Assembly (NCBI RefSeq): GCF_017114825.1
Contig: NZ_JADEVO010000008.1
Span: 1-64,000, forward strand
DNA from: Pseudomonas gregormendelii
GTDB taxonomy: Bacteria > Pseudomonadota > Gammaproteobacteria > Pseudomonadales > Pseudomonadaceae
Direction: 5' to 3'
Length of the DNA: 64,000 nucleotides
The notes below the pieces were generated by a model. That model saw only the letters and a list, made by a program, of their open reading frames with translations, made no database searches and was not told the DNA's origin. Position numbers and translations under genes: made by a program. Shown here in pieces: positions 35,765 to 44,013 of the stretch (the first letter of the stretch is position 1; each line of letters opens with the position of its first letter).

Positions 35765-37198
35765 TCAGGCGACCTGCTGCAGAATGTCGCGCAAACGGTT
35801 CAGGGCCAGGTCGATGTCCAGGGTTTCGATAGCACCAAAACCCATGAGCAGCCCGTCTCTTGGCGCCTCCTGGTAGTAGAAACCCTCGATCGGATACAGC
35901 CCGACTTCGACTTTTTTCGCCAATTCCACCAGCACTGGCATATCGATAGGCACCTTGAACATCAGCACCATGTGAAAGCCTGCCGTGGAAGGGACCGCTT
36001 CGAGCCAGGGTGCAAGGTCCGTGGCTGCGCGTTCGAGAATACGCTCGCGTCGACCGGCATAGATCGTGTGGCAACGCCTGATGTGCTTGAGCAGGCACCC
36101 CTCGGCGATGAACTTGGCCAGCGCCCACTGGGGCAGGGTCGAGGTGTGCAGGTCGGTGAGCTGCTTGGCGCGAATCACCGCTTCGAGGATCGCCGGGGGC
36201 AAGATCGCATAACCCAGGCGCAACTCCGGCAACAGGGTTTTGGAAAAGGTACCGACGTAAGCCACGATGCCGCGCTCGTCCATGCTTTGCAGCGAGTCTG
36301 TCGGCCGGCCCTCATAGCGGAATTCGCTGTCGTAATCGTCCTCGATGATGATCGCCCCCAGCTCATAAGCGCGCTCCAGCAGCGCCAGCCGACGTTGCGT
36401 ACTCATGGGGATGCCGAGCGGGAATTGATGGGAGGGCGTGACGTAGATCAGCCGCGTGCCCAAGGGGATCTTGTCGACCTGAATGCCTTCGCTATCCACC
36501 GGCACACCGATCACCGTCGCACCGTGGCTGCCAAACAGCAGGCGCGCCGGTGGATAGCCGGGATCTTCCATGGCCACCAGGCCGCCGGGACGGGTCAGCA
36601 CCCGGGAGATCAGGTCCAGCGCCTGTTGTGCGCCGTTGCACACCACCACATCGTCATCCTGGCAATTGACCCCACGGGAAAAAGCAATATGCCGGGCTAT
36701 TGCATTGCGCAGCGCCGGCAGGCCTTCAGGCTGGCTGTAGAAGCCCTTGGAGCCGGACATCTGGCGCAGGGCGTGTGCCGTGCACCTGCGCCAGTCGTCC
36801 TGGGGAAATTGCCCCTTGCTGGTGGCGCCACCAATAAAGTCGTAGCGCAGTGAACCGTCCAGCGTCGGGTGGCGCAAGAACACCGGCAAGCTGCGCCAGG
36901 ATTCGATGATTTCCGCACTGGCCAGGTCCGAATGGCTCTGTTTGCGAGTGATTTTGGCCGGGCGGGCGTTGACGTACGTACCTTTGCCGATGACGCCGGT
37001 AAGGAAGTTCTCGTAGGTCAGCTGGGCATAGGTATCGGAAATGGTCTTGCGCGAGATGCCCAGTTGCTCTGCCAGCAAGCGGCTGGGCGGCAACTGGGTG
37101 CCAGCCGCCAGGCGGCCGGATTCGATGGCGCTGCGCAGTTGCTTGTACAACTGGCCCGCCAGGTCCTTGCGGCCGTTGATGACGACATGAAGTTCCAT
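35765..37198 (-). CDS. MocR-type regulator (GntR DNA-binding domain fused to aminotransferase fold)
   Basis: A 477-residue protein from ATG 37198; the frame opens to 37321. Residues about 10-75 form a GntR winged helix (LYKQLRSAIESGRLAAGTQLPPSRLLAEQLGISRKT). The rest is a fold-type I aminotransferase domain with the PLP Lys in YVGTFSKTLLPELRLGY and the Asp of IIIEDDYDSEFRYEG. MocR proteins use PLP as an effector-sensing cofactor. The divergent gene is a carboxymuconolactone decarboxylase/AhpD-like protein, a frequent partner of MocR regulators, and the 206-base gap between them should hold the operator. Confidence 0.9.
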   Translation of the reverse strand: MELHVVINGRKDLAGQLYKQLRSAIESGRLAAGTQLPPSRLLAEQLGISRKTISDTYAQLTYENFLTGVIGKGTYVNARPAKITRKQSHSDLASAEIIESWRSLPVFLRHPTLDGSLRYDFIGGATSKGQFPQDDWRRCTAHALRQMSGSKGFYSQPEGLPALRNAIARHIAFSRGVNCQDDDVVVCNGAQQALDLISRVLTRPGGLVAMEDPGYPPARLLFGSHGATVIGVPVDSEGIQVDKIPLGTRLIYVTPSHQFPLGIPMSTQRRLALLERAYELGAIIIEDDYDSEFRYEGRPTDSLQSMDERGIVAYVGTFSKTLLPELRLGYAILPPAILEAVIRAKQLTDLHTSTLPQWALAKFIAEGCLLKHIRRCHTIYAGRRERILERAATDLAPWLEAVPSTAGFHMVLMFKVPIDMPVLVELAKKVEVGLYPIEGFYYQEAPRDGLLMGFGAIETLDIDLALNRLRDILQQVA

Positions 37199-37404
37199 AC
37201 CGGCGGGGCTCCGGGGGCGATTCAGGGGCGTGTGCGATCGCGCAAGATTACCCGCATGAGCGAACATGCAGTAGTTGTGCGGGTAAAAAACCGCAGATTG
37301 GCCTGGCGCCGCAGTGGTCAACGGTTAATTCGCCGAATTGGACCTGTAACGATCCACGTTGCGCGCCTACCGTAGGCTGACTCTATCGGCCCCCGAGGCT
37401 CGCC

Positions 37405-37845
37405 ATGAATTCCCGCCTGGATTACTACAGCGCATCGCCCAAGGCGATGAAAGCCATGATCGCCATGGAGGCCCTCACCAGCCATCTCAGCATCGAACCG
37501 CAGTTGTTGCACCTGATCAAGATCCGCGCTTCACAGCTCAATGGCTGCGCGTTCTGCACTGACATGCACTCGGTGGATGCGCGACGCCTGGGCGAGACCG
37601 ATCGGCGGCTGTATTCGATCGTGGTGTGGCGCGACAGTGACTTCTTCAACCCCCGTGAGCGCGCCGCACTGGCCTGGGCCGAGGCGGTCACGCTGCTCGC
37701 TCAAAGCCATGTTCCGGATGACGTCTACGCCCAGGCCCGGGAGCAATTCAGTGAGGCTGAAATGGTCGACCTGACCGTTGCCGTCACGACCATTAACAGC
37801 TGGAATCGCCTGGCCGTAAGTTTCCGCCAAACCCCGAGTTGTTGA
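37405..37845 (+). CDS. AhpD/carboxymuconolactone decarboxylase-family protein
   Basis: A 146-residue protein. The redox motif CAFCTDMHSVDA (CxxC...H) near residue 50 marks the alkylhydroperoxidase-like AhpD fold. Further family features are ALAWAEAVTLLA and TTINSWNRLAV. It is predicted to reduce hydroperoxides or act as a thiol oxidoreductase. Divergently transcribed from the MocR regulator, which probably controls it. Confidence 0.9.
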   Translation: MNSRLDYYSASPKAMKAMIAMEALTSHLSIEPQLLHLIKIRASQLNGCAFCTDMHSVDARRLGETDRRLYSIVVWRDSDFFNPRERAALAWAEAVTLLAQSHVPDDVYAQAREQFSEAEMVDLTVAVTTINSWNRLAVSFRQTPSC

Positions 37846-37902
37846 TGGGCGCAGGATTGTAATAGAGTGGGCTGCCATGTCTGTATCAAGGATGAATCAC
37901 CC

Positions 37903-38424
37903 ATGTCTGGCACCGATCCCGTCATCAGCCTCGAACGTTTCAACGAATCCCATCTCGAAGGCGTCGCCGCGCTCTATAACGAAACAGCGATCACGCGCCA
38001 GGTGCTGCAGATGCCGTATCAGTCCGTAGAGGCCTGGCGCTCGCGCATTGAAGCAGGCAACGAACGCGCACTGAAACTGGTGGCACTGCATCAGGGCGCG
38101 GTCATCGGCCACCTGGGGCTTGAACAGTATTCGCGAGTGCGCCGCAGCCATGCGGGCAGCTTTGGCATGGGCGTCGCGTCAGCGTGGCAGGGCAAGGGCG
38201 TTGGCTCCAGATTGCTCAGCGCCGCCCTGGACATCGCCGACAACTGGATGAACCTGCAGCGGGTCGAGCTTTCGGTGTATGCCGACAATGAAGCGGCTAT
38301 TAGCCTGTATCGCAAATTCGGCTTCGAGACCGAAGGCCTGTTTCGTGACTACGCCGTGCGTGACGGGGTGTTGGTGGATACCTTGAGCATGGCGCGCCTG
38401 CGTCGCACGCTCACCTCCCGCTGA
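37903..38424 (+). CDS. GNAT-family N-acetyltransferase
   Basis: A 173-residue protein from ATG 37903 (AAGGA upstream); the frame opens at 37867. The acetyl-CoA-binding motif is GMGVASAWQGKGVGSRLL, followed by VELSVYADNEAAISLYRKFGFETEG, as in RimI/YhhY-like acetyltransferases. YhhY, which acetylates amino acids or toxic analogues, is the closest type I can name; substrate unproven. Confidence 0.88.
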   Translation: MSGTDPVISLERFNESHLEGVAALYNETAITRQVLQMPYQSVEAWRSRIEAGNERALKLVALHQGAVIGHLGLEQYSRVRRSHAGSFGMGVASAWQGKGVGSRLLSAALDIADNWMNLQRVELSVYADNEAAISLYRKFGFETEGLFRDYAVRDGVLVDTLSMARLRRTLTSR

Positions 38425-38533
38425 TTGGGCCGGCAGCGCAAAAAACACCGCTGGCGCGTTTAGTCGTACGCCGGCGGCTCGCTTCTGCCATGCTCAACGT
38501 CCGCAGCACTGCTTCAACCAAAGGAACACCGCA

Positions 38534-39028
38534 ATGGACGACGTACAGCAACTGGGTCAGATGCTTCGCCAATACGCAGATAGCGAAGCGCACAAGAAGC
38601 AACTGTTTGAGGCGCAATCGGCCGTGTGGGCGACGCGTATAGGCGAGTTTTTCGACCAGATCCAGCTGTGGCTGGAACCGGTCAAGACGCCCAACCTGCT
38701 GGAAGTCAGTCGCGCGGCTTATGTCGCATTCGGGCCAAGTGTTGCGGTGGAAACGTCGAAGTTCAACACCGAGAAGCTGAGCATCGTGATCGCTGGCAAG
38801 CCGGTGGAATTCGTTCCCGATGTGATGGGCACGGGCGGGCAGATTTCCCTGGCGGTCATGGGCCTCACGGCTGCCCGCTATGGCAGCGTTTCGCTGGTCT
38901 GCCTGCCGCCCTCCAACAGCTGGCAGTGGCGCAAGACCAACGGCCTGAAGGACGCGGATACCTTTGCCTTCGATGCGAATTTCCTCGCGCAGCAACTGCA
39001 AAGCCTGATCCCCCGCGAGCGCGGCTGA
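38534..39028 (+). CDS. Conserved hypothetical protein, 164 residues
   Basis: Good ribosome site (AAAGGA) before ATG 38534. No signal peptide. An N-terminal helix (QMLRQYADSEAHKKQLFEAQ) is followed by a probable mixed alpha/beta domain (FVPDVMGTGGQISLAVMG, SVSLVCLPPSNSWQWRK). I recognise no family. Confidence 0.75.
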   Translation: MDDVQQLGQMLRQYADSEAHKKQLFEAQSAVWATRIGEFFDQIQLWLEPVKTPNLLEVSRAAYVAFGPSVAVETSKFNTEKLSIVIAGKPVEFVPDVMGTGGQISLAVMGLTAARYGSVSLVCLPPSNSWQWRKTNGLKDADTFAFDANFLAQQLQSLIPRERG

Positions 39029-39171
39029 AAGATAGATAACACACTCTGATCTTGCGGGATTTGACTCTGCGGGCGTCAGCCTGCGCAGGGTCGAATCGGT
39101 GCGTAACTGATGCCAGGTGCCCGAGAGCGCCATCAGGCAGGGGAAACTGGAGTGCGGTGCCGGACGGGCCG

Positions 39172-41520
39172 TTATTTCAACGCCGGGTCGCCCATGTTCA
39201 TTTTCTTCCAGCCTTGCAGCAATACCTGGGCCTTGGGTTCCTGGCCGTTCTCCAGGTAATACTGGATCAGCGAAAGTCGTGCGTTGCGATTGGCCGGCTG
39301 TTCCTTGAGCAGCCGTTCCAGCTCCAGGCAAGCCTCGTCAACCTTGCCGCTGTCGTGCAGCGCTACGGCCAGTACATAGCCGTATTGCGCGTTCTGCGGC
39401 TCCAGTCGGGCCGCCTTGAGCAGGGCAGGCATGGCTTGGGCGGTTTTGCCGGCGCGAATCAGGGCCAGACCAAGGGAATGCTGGAGCAGCGCTGCTTGCG
39501 GGTGGTCCTTGAGGCCCTGGTCGAGGAGTGCCTGCGCTTCCTGTTTGCGTCCGGCCGCTTCCAGCCATTGCACCAGGGTGACCAGTGCCGGGTAGAAGTC
39601 GGGGTCGCGCTTGAGCGCAGTGCGCAACAAACCTTCGACTTCAGCGCTGCGCCCGTTGGCCTGATACAGCATGGCGAGGTTGAGGTTGGCTTCGGCACGT
39701 TCGGCCAGGCTATTCTGCACCGCTTCATACTCGCCGATTGCCACGTCCCAATTGCCCCGGGCGTTACCCAAACCATCGCGGGCCGCGCCGAGCAGGTCGC
39801 GTGCGGCGGCAATCCGTACGGCCTTCACCGGGTCAACCAGCAATGGCGTCAGCAGGGGGGCGCGTTCGGCCGGCGGCAGGATGGCGCTGATCGCCCGGAT
39901 GGCGCTTTCACGTACCTGGGGCGCCGGGTTGTTCAAGTCTTTGCTTGCCAGTTTCAAGGCCTGTTCGCTGGGGTACAGCGCCAACTCGGCCAGCAGCGTC
40001 GCGCGCTGGATGGCCGGCAAATTGCTGCGTTGCAACTGCTCTTTCAGGGCTTGGGCGGCACCGGGCTGGCCATTGCGGATCAGCCACAGGCTTTCGTCGT
40101 AGCGCGGGGCCTGCGGGGCAGAGGCGGCGTTCCAGAGCTTGAACTGTTCAGTGACCTTGTCACCAGCCTTGCCCTGGTGACAGGTCAGGCAGGCGTCCGG
40201 CGTGCCGAGTTTTTTTGCTCGTTCCGGGTTGGGAATGCTGAAGCTGTGGTCGTGACGGAAGTCGTTGCCCATGTAGAACTTGCCGGGCATATGGCAATCT
40301 ACGCATTGCGAGCCGGGTTGCCCCATGGTGTGCCGGGTGTGTTCGATGGAGTCGTAGTTCTTCGCTTGCAAGCCCTTGCCGTCCACCCCGGCGACGGCGG
40401 TCTTGCCCGCCGTGTTGTGGCATTGCAGGCAGACGCCATTACCGGGCGCCTTCAGTTCGTTACTGTGGGGGTTGTGGCAATTGCTGCAGCGCACGCCCTT
40501 GTCGGCCATTTTGCTCTGGGCGAAGGAACCATGCTCGAACACCTCATCCTTGATCTTGCCGTCCAGCGCATACAGTTCGCGCGTCAGGGCGCTGAGCAGG
40601 TAGTCGTCCATCAGCCGCTTGCCGACGGTAAAACCGTCTCCCAGGGGCGCTCGCCGGGAATGGCAGCGGGCGCAGGTTTCCAGTTCGACGGTTGCGTTCT
40701 GGTCCTTGAGATCCACGGCAAAACCCTTGTGGACCAGGTCACCTTTTTTCGCCGTCCACTGCAGATGGTTCGAGGCCGGGCCATGGCATGCCTGGCAGCC
40801 GACACCGAGGCTATTCCACTGACTGTCGAAGGTGTTTTTTGCGGCATCGAAATTGCGCTTGAAGCCGGTGGTGTGGCACTCGACGCACATGAAATTGGCG
40901 TTCTGGCTCGGCTTGCTCCAGTGCAACGGATTCTTGAAGTTGACGCCCTGGCCCGGGTACAGGTGAAACCAGCGATGCTTTTCGGTATCCCACGCCACAC
41001 CCAACGCCTGCAGCCGACCTTCGCCGACTTCTATCAGGTACTGCTGCAACGGCGCGATGCCAAAGGTGTAGGCCACCTTGAAGTCCGCATTCTTGCCATC
41101 GATGCCAGGGGTGTTGACCCAGAAAGCATCGTCCTTGCGCGAGAAGCGTGTGGTTTCGTTTTCCGCCTTGAAGCTGACGTTATTGAAGTCACCCAGCACC
41201 GTGTCGGCATTGGCGTCCTGCATGGCCAGCTGGTGATGGGAACCTTGCCAATCCTTGACCTGGGGACTGTGGCAGCCTTGGCATTGCACTTCGTCGACCA
41301 TGGTCGCGGGGGGCATTGCGACGGGGCGCGCCTTGGCTGGTTGGGCAGTCGGAGCAGGTGCGAGGGCAACCGGGGTTGGTGTGCTGCTCAGCAGAAACCA
41401 GCCGATCCCCGCCACTGCCAGGAGCAGCGTCGCGATGATGACCGGAAACAGCAAGCGCCCCGTCAGATTGGAAGGCGAATCAGGCTTCGGATCTGCAGCT
41501 TTATTCTTATGTTCAGGCAT
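39172..41520 (-). CDS. Membrane-anchored octahaem cytochrome c with C-terminal TPR region
   Basis: A 782-residue protein. A single membrane anchor lies at about 22-44. Eight CXXCH haem-c sites follow at about residues 80, 212, 242, 283, 345, 364, 406 and 444 (CQGCH, CVECH, CQACH, CARCH, CSNCH, CLQCH, CVDCH, CLTCH), in an arrangement resembling the cytochrome c554/multihaem reductase group. From about 470 a helical region (HEAT-like, then tetratricopeptide repeats: LALIRAGKTAQAMPALLKAARL, ALHDSGKVDEACLELERLL) runs to the end. The protein should sit in the periplasm attached to the inner membrane. It stands alone, with no quinol or reductase partner adjacent. Electron donor, acceptor and substrate unknown. 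Confidence 0.88.
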   Translation of the reverse strand: MPEHKNKAADPKPDSPSNLTGRLLFPVIIATLLLAVAGIGWFLLSSTPTPVALAPAPTAQPAKARPVAMPPATMVDEVQCQGCHSPQVKDWQGSHHQLAMQDANADTVLGDFNNVSFKAENETTRFSRKDDAFWVNTPGIDGKNADFKVAYTFGIAPLQQYLIEVGEGRLQALGVAWDTEKHRWFHLYPGQGVNFKNPLHWSKPSQNANFMCVECHTTGFKRNFDAAKNTFDSQWNSLGVGCQACHGPASNHLQWTAKKGDLVHKGFAVDLKDQNATVELETCARCHSRRAPLGDGFTVGKRLMDDYLLSALTRELYALDGKIKDEVFEHGSFAQSKMADKGVRCSNCHNPHSNELKAPGNGVCLQCHNTAGKTAVAGVDGKGLQAKNYDSIEHTRHTMGQPGSQCVDCHMPGKFYMGNDFRHDHSFSIPNPERAKKLGTPDACLTCHQGKAGDKVTEQFKLWNAASAPQAPRYDESLWLIRNGQPGAAQALKEQLQRSNLPAIQRATLLAELALYPSEQALKLASKDLNNPAPQVRESAIRAISAILPPAERAPLLTPLLVDPVKAVRIAAARDLLGAARDGLGNARGNWDVAIGEYEAVQNSLAERAEANLNLAMLYQANGRSAEVEGLLRTALKRDPDFYPALVTLVQWLEAAGRKQEAQALLDQGLKDHPQAALLQHSLGLALIRAGKTAQAMPALLKAARLEPQNAQYGYVLAVALHDSGKVDEACLELERLLKEQPANRNARLSLIQYYLENGQEPKAQVLLQGWKKMNMGDPALK

Positions 41521-41598
41521 TGCGACTTCCGTAGTCCAGGTGCGATTACCTTCAGGCGCGCGTGCAGCATCGGTGCAGCTTTGCCGGATGCCAGGCCC

Positions 41599-41764
41599 GT
41601 GTCAATCGACCAGGCGCTCAAGCGCGAAATTGGCAAGTCCTTGCCGCTGGCCGCAGGGCCTGGCCCGGGTGTGATCGTGGTGCGCGCCGCCATTACCGCC
41701 GCCAGCAGCAAGACTGAAGGCCTGAAGCCTTACGAAGTGATCCCGATTGCTCTGGTAGCTGCTG
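41599..41764 (+). pseudogene. Fragment of a DUF3313-type lipoprotein gene
   Basis: A + strand frame encodes SIDQALKREIGKSLPL, then GPGVIVVRAAITAASS and TEGLKPYEVIPIALVAAA, which is the internal conserved part of DUF3313 lipoproteins. The signal peptide and N-terminal half are missing, and the sequence runs straight into a REP palindrome where the C-terminal part should continue. It looks like a decayed remnant between the cytochrome gene and tpx. Confidence 0.6.
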
Positions 41765-41827
41765 CGATCTTTTGATCTTGTTTTTTATAATCAAGATCAA
41801 AAGATCGCAGCCTTCGGCAGCTCCTAC
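41753..41827. repeat. REPIN at the end of the DUF3313 remnant
   Basis: Inverted arms of the AGCTGC...GCGATCTTTTGATC family; the left arm lacks part of the usual GCCGCAGG segment. It appears to interrupt or replace the 3' end of the remnant gene. Confidence 0.85.
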
Positions 41828-42017
41828 GGGGTTTTGGTGACAAGCACCATCCGTCCCGACAGCGCCTGCGCAGCTTGTGCAGGCAATCGACGTCAACGAT
41901 TACAGTCGCTGGCTGATACACCACAATTTGTATCCGGGCATAGGTCGCCAGCCCATTTCGTGGTTAACTTCGGCCTCTTCAAAATTCTCAAAATCAACGT
42001 TCAGAAGGACTCAGTTC

Positions 42018-42518
42018 ATGGCTCAAGTCACTCTTAAAGGCTCTCCGGTTCAAGTCAACGGCCAACTGCCACAAGCCGGTTCCAAGGCGCCAGCCTTTTC
42101 CCTGGTTGCCGGCAATCTGTCCGACGTGACCCTGGCAAGCTTCGCCGGCAAGCGCAAAGTGCTGAACATCTTCCCAAGCGTCGACACTCCGACCTGCGCC
42201 ACCTCCGTGCGCAAGTTCAACGCCCAGGCCAACGACGTGGCCAACACCGTGGTGTTGTGCATCTCCGCTGACCTGCCGTTCGCCCAGGCGCGTTTCTGCG
42301 GTTCCGAAGGCCTGGAAAACGTGCAGAACCTGTCGACCCTGCGCGGTGCCGAGTTCATCGAGAACTACGGCGTGGCGATTGCCGACGGTCCGCTCAAAGG
42401 CCTGACCGCTCGTGCGGTAGTGGTCCTGGACGAAAACGACAATGTCCTGCACAGCGAGCTGGTCAAGGAAATCGCTGAAGAACCGAATTACGAAGCAGCG
42501 CTTGCTGTATTGAAATAA
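42018..42518 (+). CDS. tpx: Thiol peroxidase Tpx
   Basis: A 166-residue atypical 2-Cys peroxiredoxin from ATG 42018 (AGAAGGAC upstream). The peroxidatic Cys is in [15 protein letters not shown] (near residue 60) and the resolving Cys in [15 protein letters not shown] (near 94), both as in E. coli Tpx. Cytosolic or periplasmic location cannot be told; no signal is visible. Single gene with its own terminator. Confidence 0.96.
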   Translation: MAQVTLKGSPVQVNGQLPQAGSKAPAFSLVAGNLSDVTLASFAGKRKVLNIFPSVDTPTCATSVRKFNAQANDVANTVVLCISADLPFAQARFCGSEGLENVQNLSTLRGAEFIENYGVAIADGPLKGLTARAVVVLDENDNVLHSELVKEIAEEPNYEAALAVLK

Positions 42519-42537
42519 GTTCGGGCTTACAATTGTT

Positions 42538-42571
42538 AACGGCCTGGCCCTGTCCAGGCCGTTTTCATTTG
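42538..42571 (+). terminator. Terminator after tpx
   Basis: AACGGCCTGG and CCAGGCCGTT form a perfect stem followed by TTCATTT, 19 bases past the stop. Confidence 0.9.
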
Positions 42572-42702
42572 TGTATCTGTATCAGTGTCTTGGACAAACA
42601 TCCTGTTACGTAAGCCGAAGGTAAATTGCCGGTAAAGCCGCTTTGCTTAATACCCGCCAGTGCTTATCGTTCAGCCTCCCGTAGAAGAAGCCCACGCGCC
42701 CA

Positions 42703-44013
42703 ATGGTTGATCATTCAATGCAATCCTCCTCCCGTAGTCCCCGTCGCTGGCTGTTCGGCCTGCTAGTTCTGTTGGTCGTCGCTGGCGTCTGCTGGAAATT
42801 CTGGCCCGCAGGCGACCAGAAAGAGTCTGCAGGGCAGAAAGCTGCGGCCGGGCATACCGGCAAATCCGGGGGGATGCGGCCGGGGTTCGGCGGCGCGACC
42901 GGGCCGATTCCGGTGCGTGTGGCGCCGGCTGTGAAGGGTGATTTTCCCCTTTACTACAAGGCGCTGGGTACTGTAACCGCGCTCAACACCATCAATGTGC
43001 GTAGCCGGGTCGGCGGCGAACTGGTGAAGATTGCCTTTGAGGAAGGCCAGATGGTCAAGGCCGGCGACCTGCTGGCGGAGATCGACCCGCGTCCATACCA
43101 GAATGCCTTGCTTCAGGCCGAAGGAACCCTGCTGCAGAACCAGGCGCAGTTGAAAAACGCCCAGGTGGATGTCGAACGCTACCGTGGCCTGTATCGCGAA
43201 GACAGCATCGCCAAGCAGACCCTGGATACCGCCGAGGCGCTGGTCGGCCAGTATCAGGGCACGGTCAAGACCAATCAGGCAGCGGTCAATGACGCCAAGC
43301 TCAATCTCGAATTCACCAAAATTCGCGCACCGATTGCCGGCCGTGTAGGTTTGCGTCAGCTGGACGTCGGCAACCTGGTGGCCGCCAATGACACCACGGC
43401 CTTGGCCATCATCACCCAGACCCAACCGATCAGCGTCGCCTTCACCTTGCCGGAAAACAACCTGAGCGTGGTGCTGGAGCGTTATCGTTCGGGGGCCAAG
43501 CTACCTGCTGAAGCCTGGGACCGGGGGGACACCAAATTGCAGGCGACCGGCGTGCTGCAGAGCCTCGACAACCAGATCGACGTGACCACAGGCACCCTCA
43601 AATTCAAGGCCCGCTACGACAATCGCGACCAGTCGCTGTTTCCCAACCAGTTCGTCAACGTCCACCTGTTGGCCGACACCCTGAAAAATGTCGTGCTGGC
43701 ACCTTCGGCCGCCATCCAGTTCGGCACCAATGGCACCTTCGTCTACGCCCTCGATGGCGACAAGAAGGTCACCATTCGCCAGTTGAAAGTCGGTGCCAGT
43801 GACGGTGACAACACCGTGATCACCGAAGGCCTGGCCGCCGGCGACCGCGTAGTGCTCGAGGGCACCGACCGCCTCAAGGAAGGCAGTGAAGTGGAAGTGG
43901 TCAATGACAGCAAGGACGTGCCGACCGCGCCCACCGAACACCTTCAGGGCAAGTCGGCGGCCTCGTCGCCTGATAGCACTGCGACCGACAAGGCGAAAAA
44001 GGGCGGCGCATGA
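42703..44013 (+). CDS. muxA: RND periplasmic adaptor, MuxA/MdtA type
   Basis: A 436-residue membrane-fusion protein. An N-terminal anchor (about 17-35) is followed by barrel-sandwich and coiled-coil regions with [36 protein letters not shown] (in parts [30 protein letters not shown]), [21 protein letters not shown] and the C-terminal Ser/Ala-rich tail. ATG 42703 or ATG 42718 could start it. First gene of muxA-muxB-muxC-opmB; each next gene overlaps by four bases. Confidence 0.92.
   Translation: MVDHSMQSSSRSPRRWLFGLLVLLVVAGVCWKFWPAGDQKESAGQKAAAGHTGKSGGMRPGFGGATGPIPVRVAPAVKGDFPLYYKALGTVTALNTINVRSRVGGELVKIAFEEGQMVKAGDLLAEIDPRPYQNALLQAEGTLLQNQAQLKNAQVDVERYRGLYREDSIAKQTLDTAEALVGQYQGTVKTNQAAVNDAKLNLEFTKIRAPIAGRVGLRQLDVGNLVAANDTTALAIITQTQPISVAFTLPENNLSVVLERYRSGAKLPAEAWDRGDTKLQATGVLQSLDNQIDVTTGTLKFKARYDNRDQSLFPNQFVNVHLLADTLKNVVLAPSAAIQFGTNGTFVYALDGDKKVTIRQLKVGASDGDNTVITEGLAAGDRVVLEGTDRLKEGSEVEVVNDSKDVPTAPTEHLQGKSAASSPDSTATDKAKKGGA

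Noticed and set aside
39052..41520. Long + strand frame opposite the octahaem cytochrome
   Set aside because: Antisense shadow; only its 3' extension beyond 41599 has meaning, as a DUF3313 remnant.
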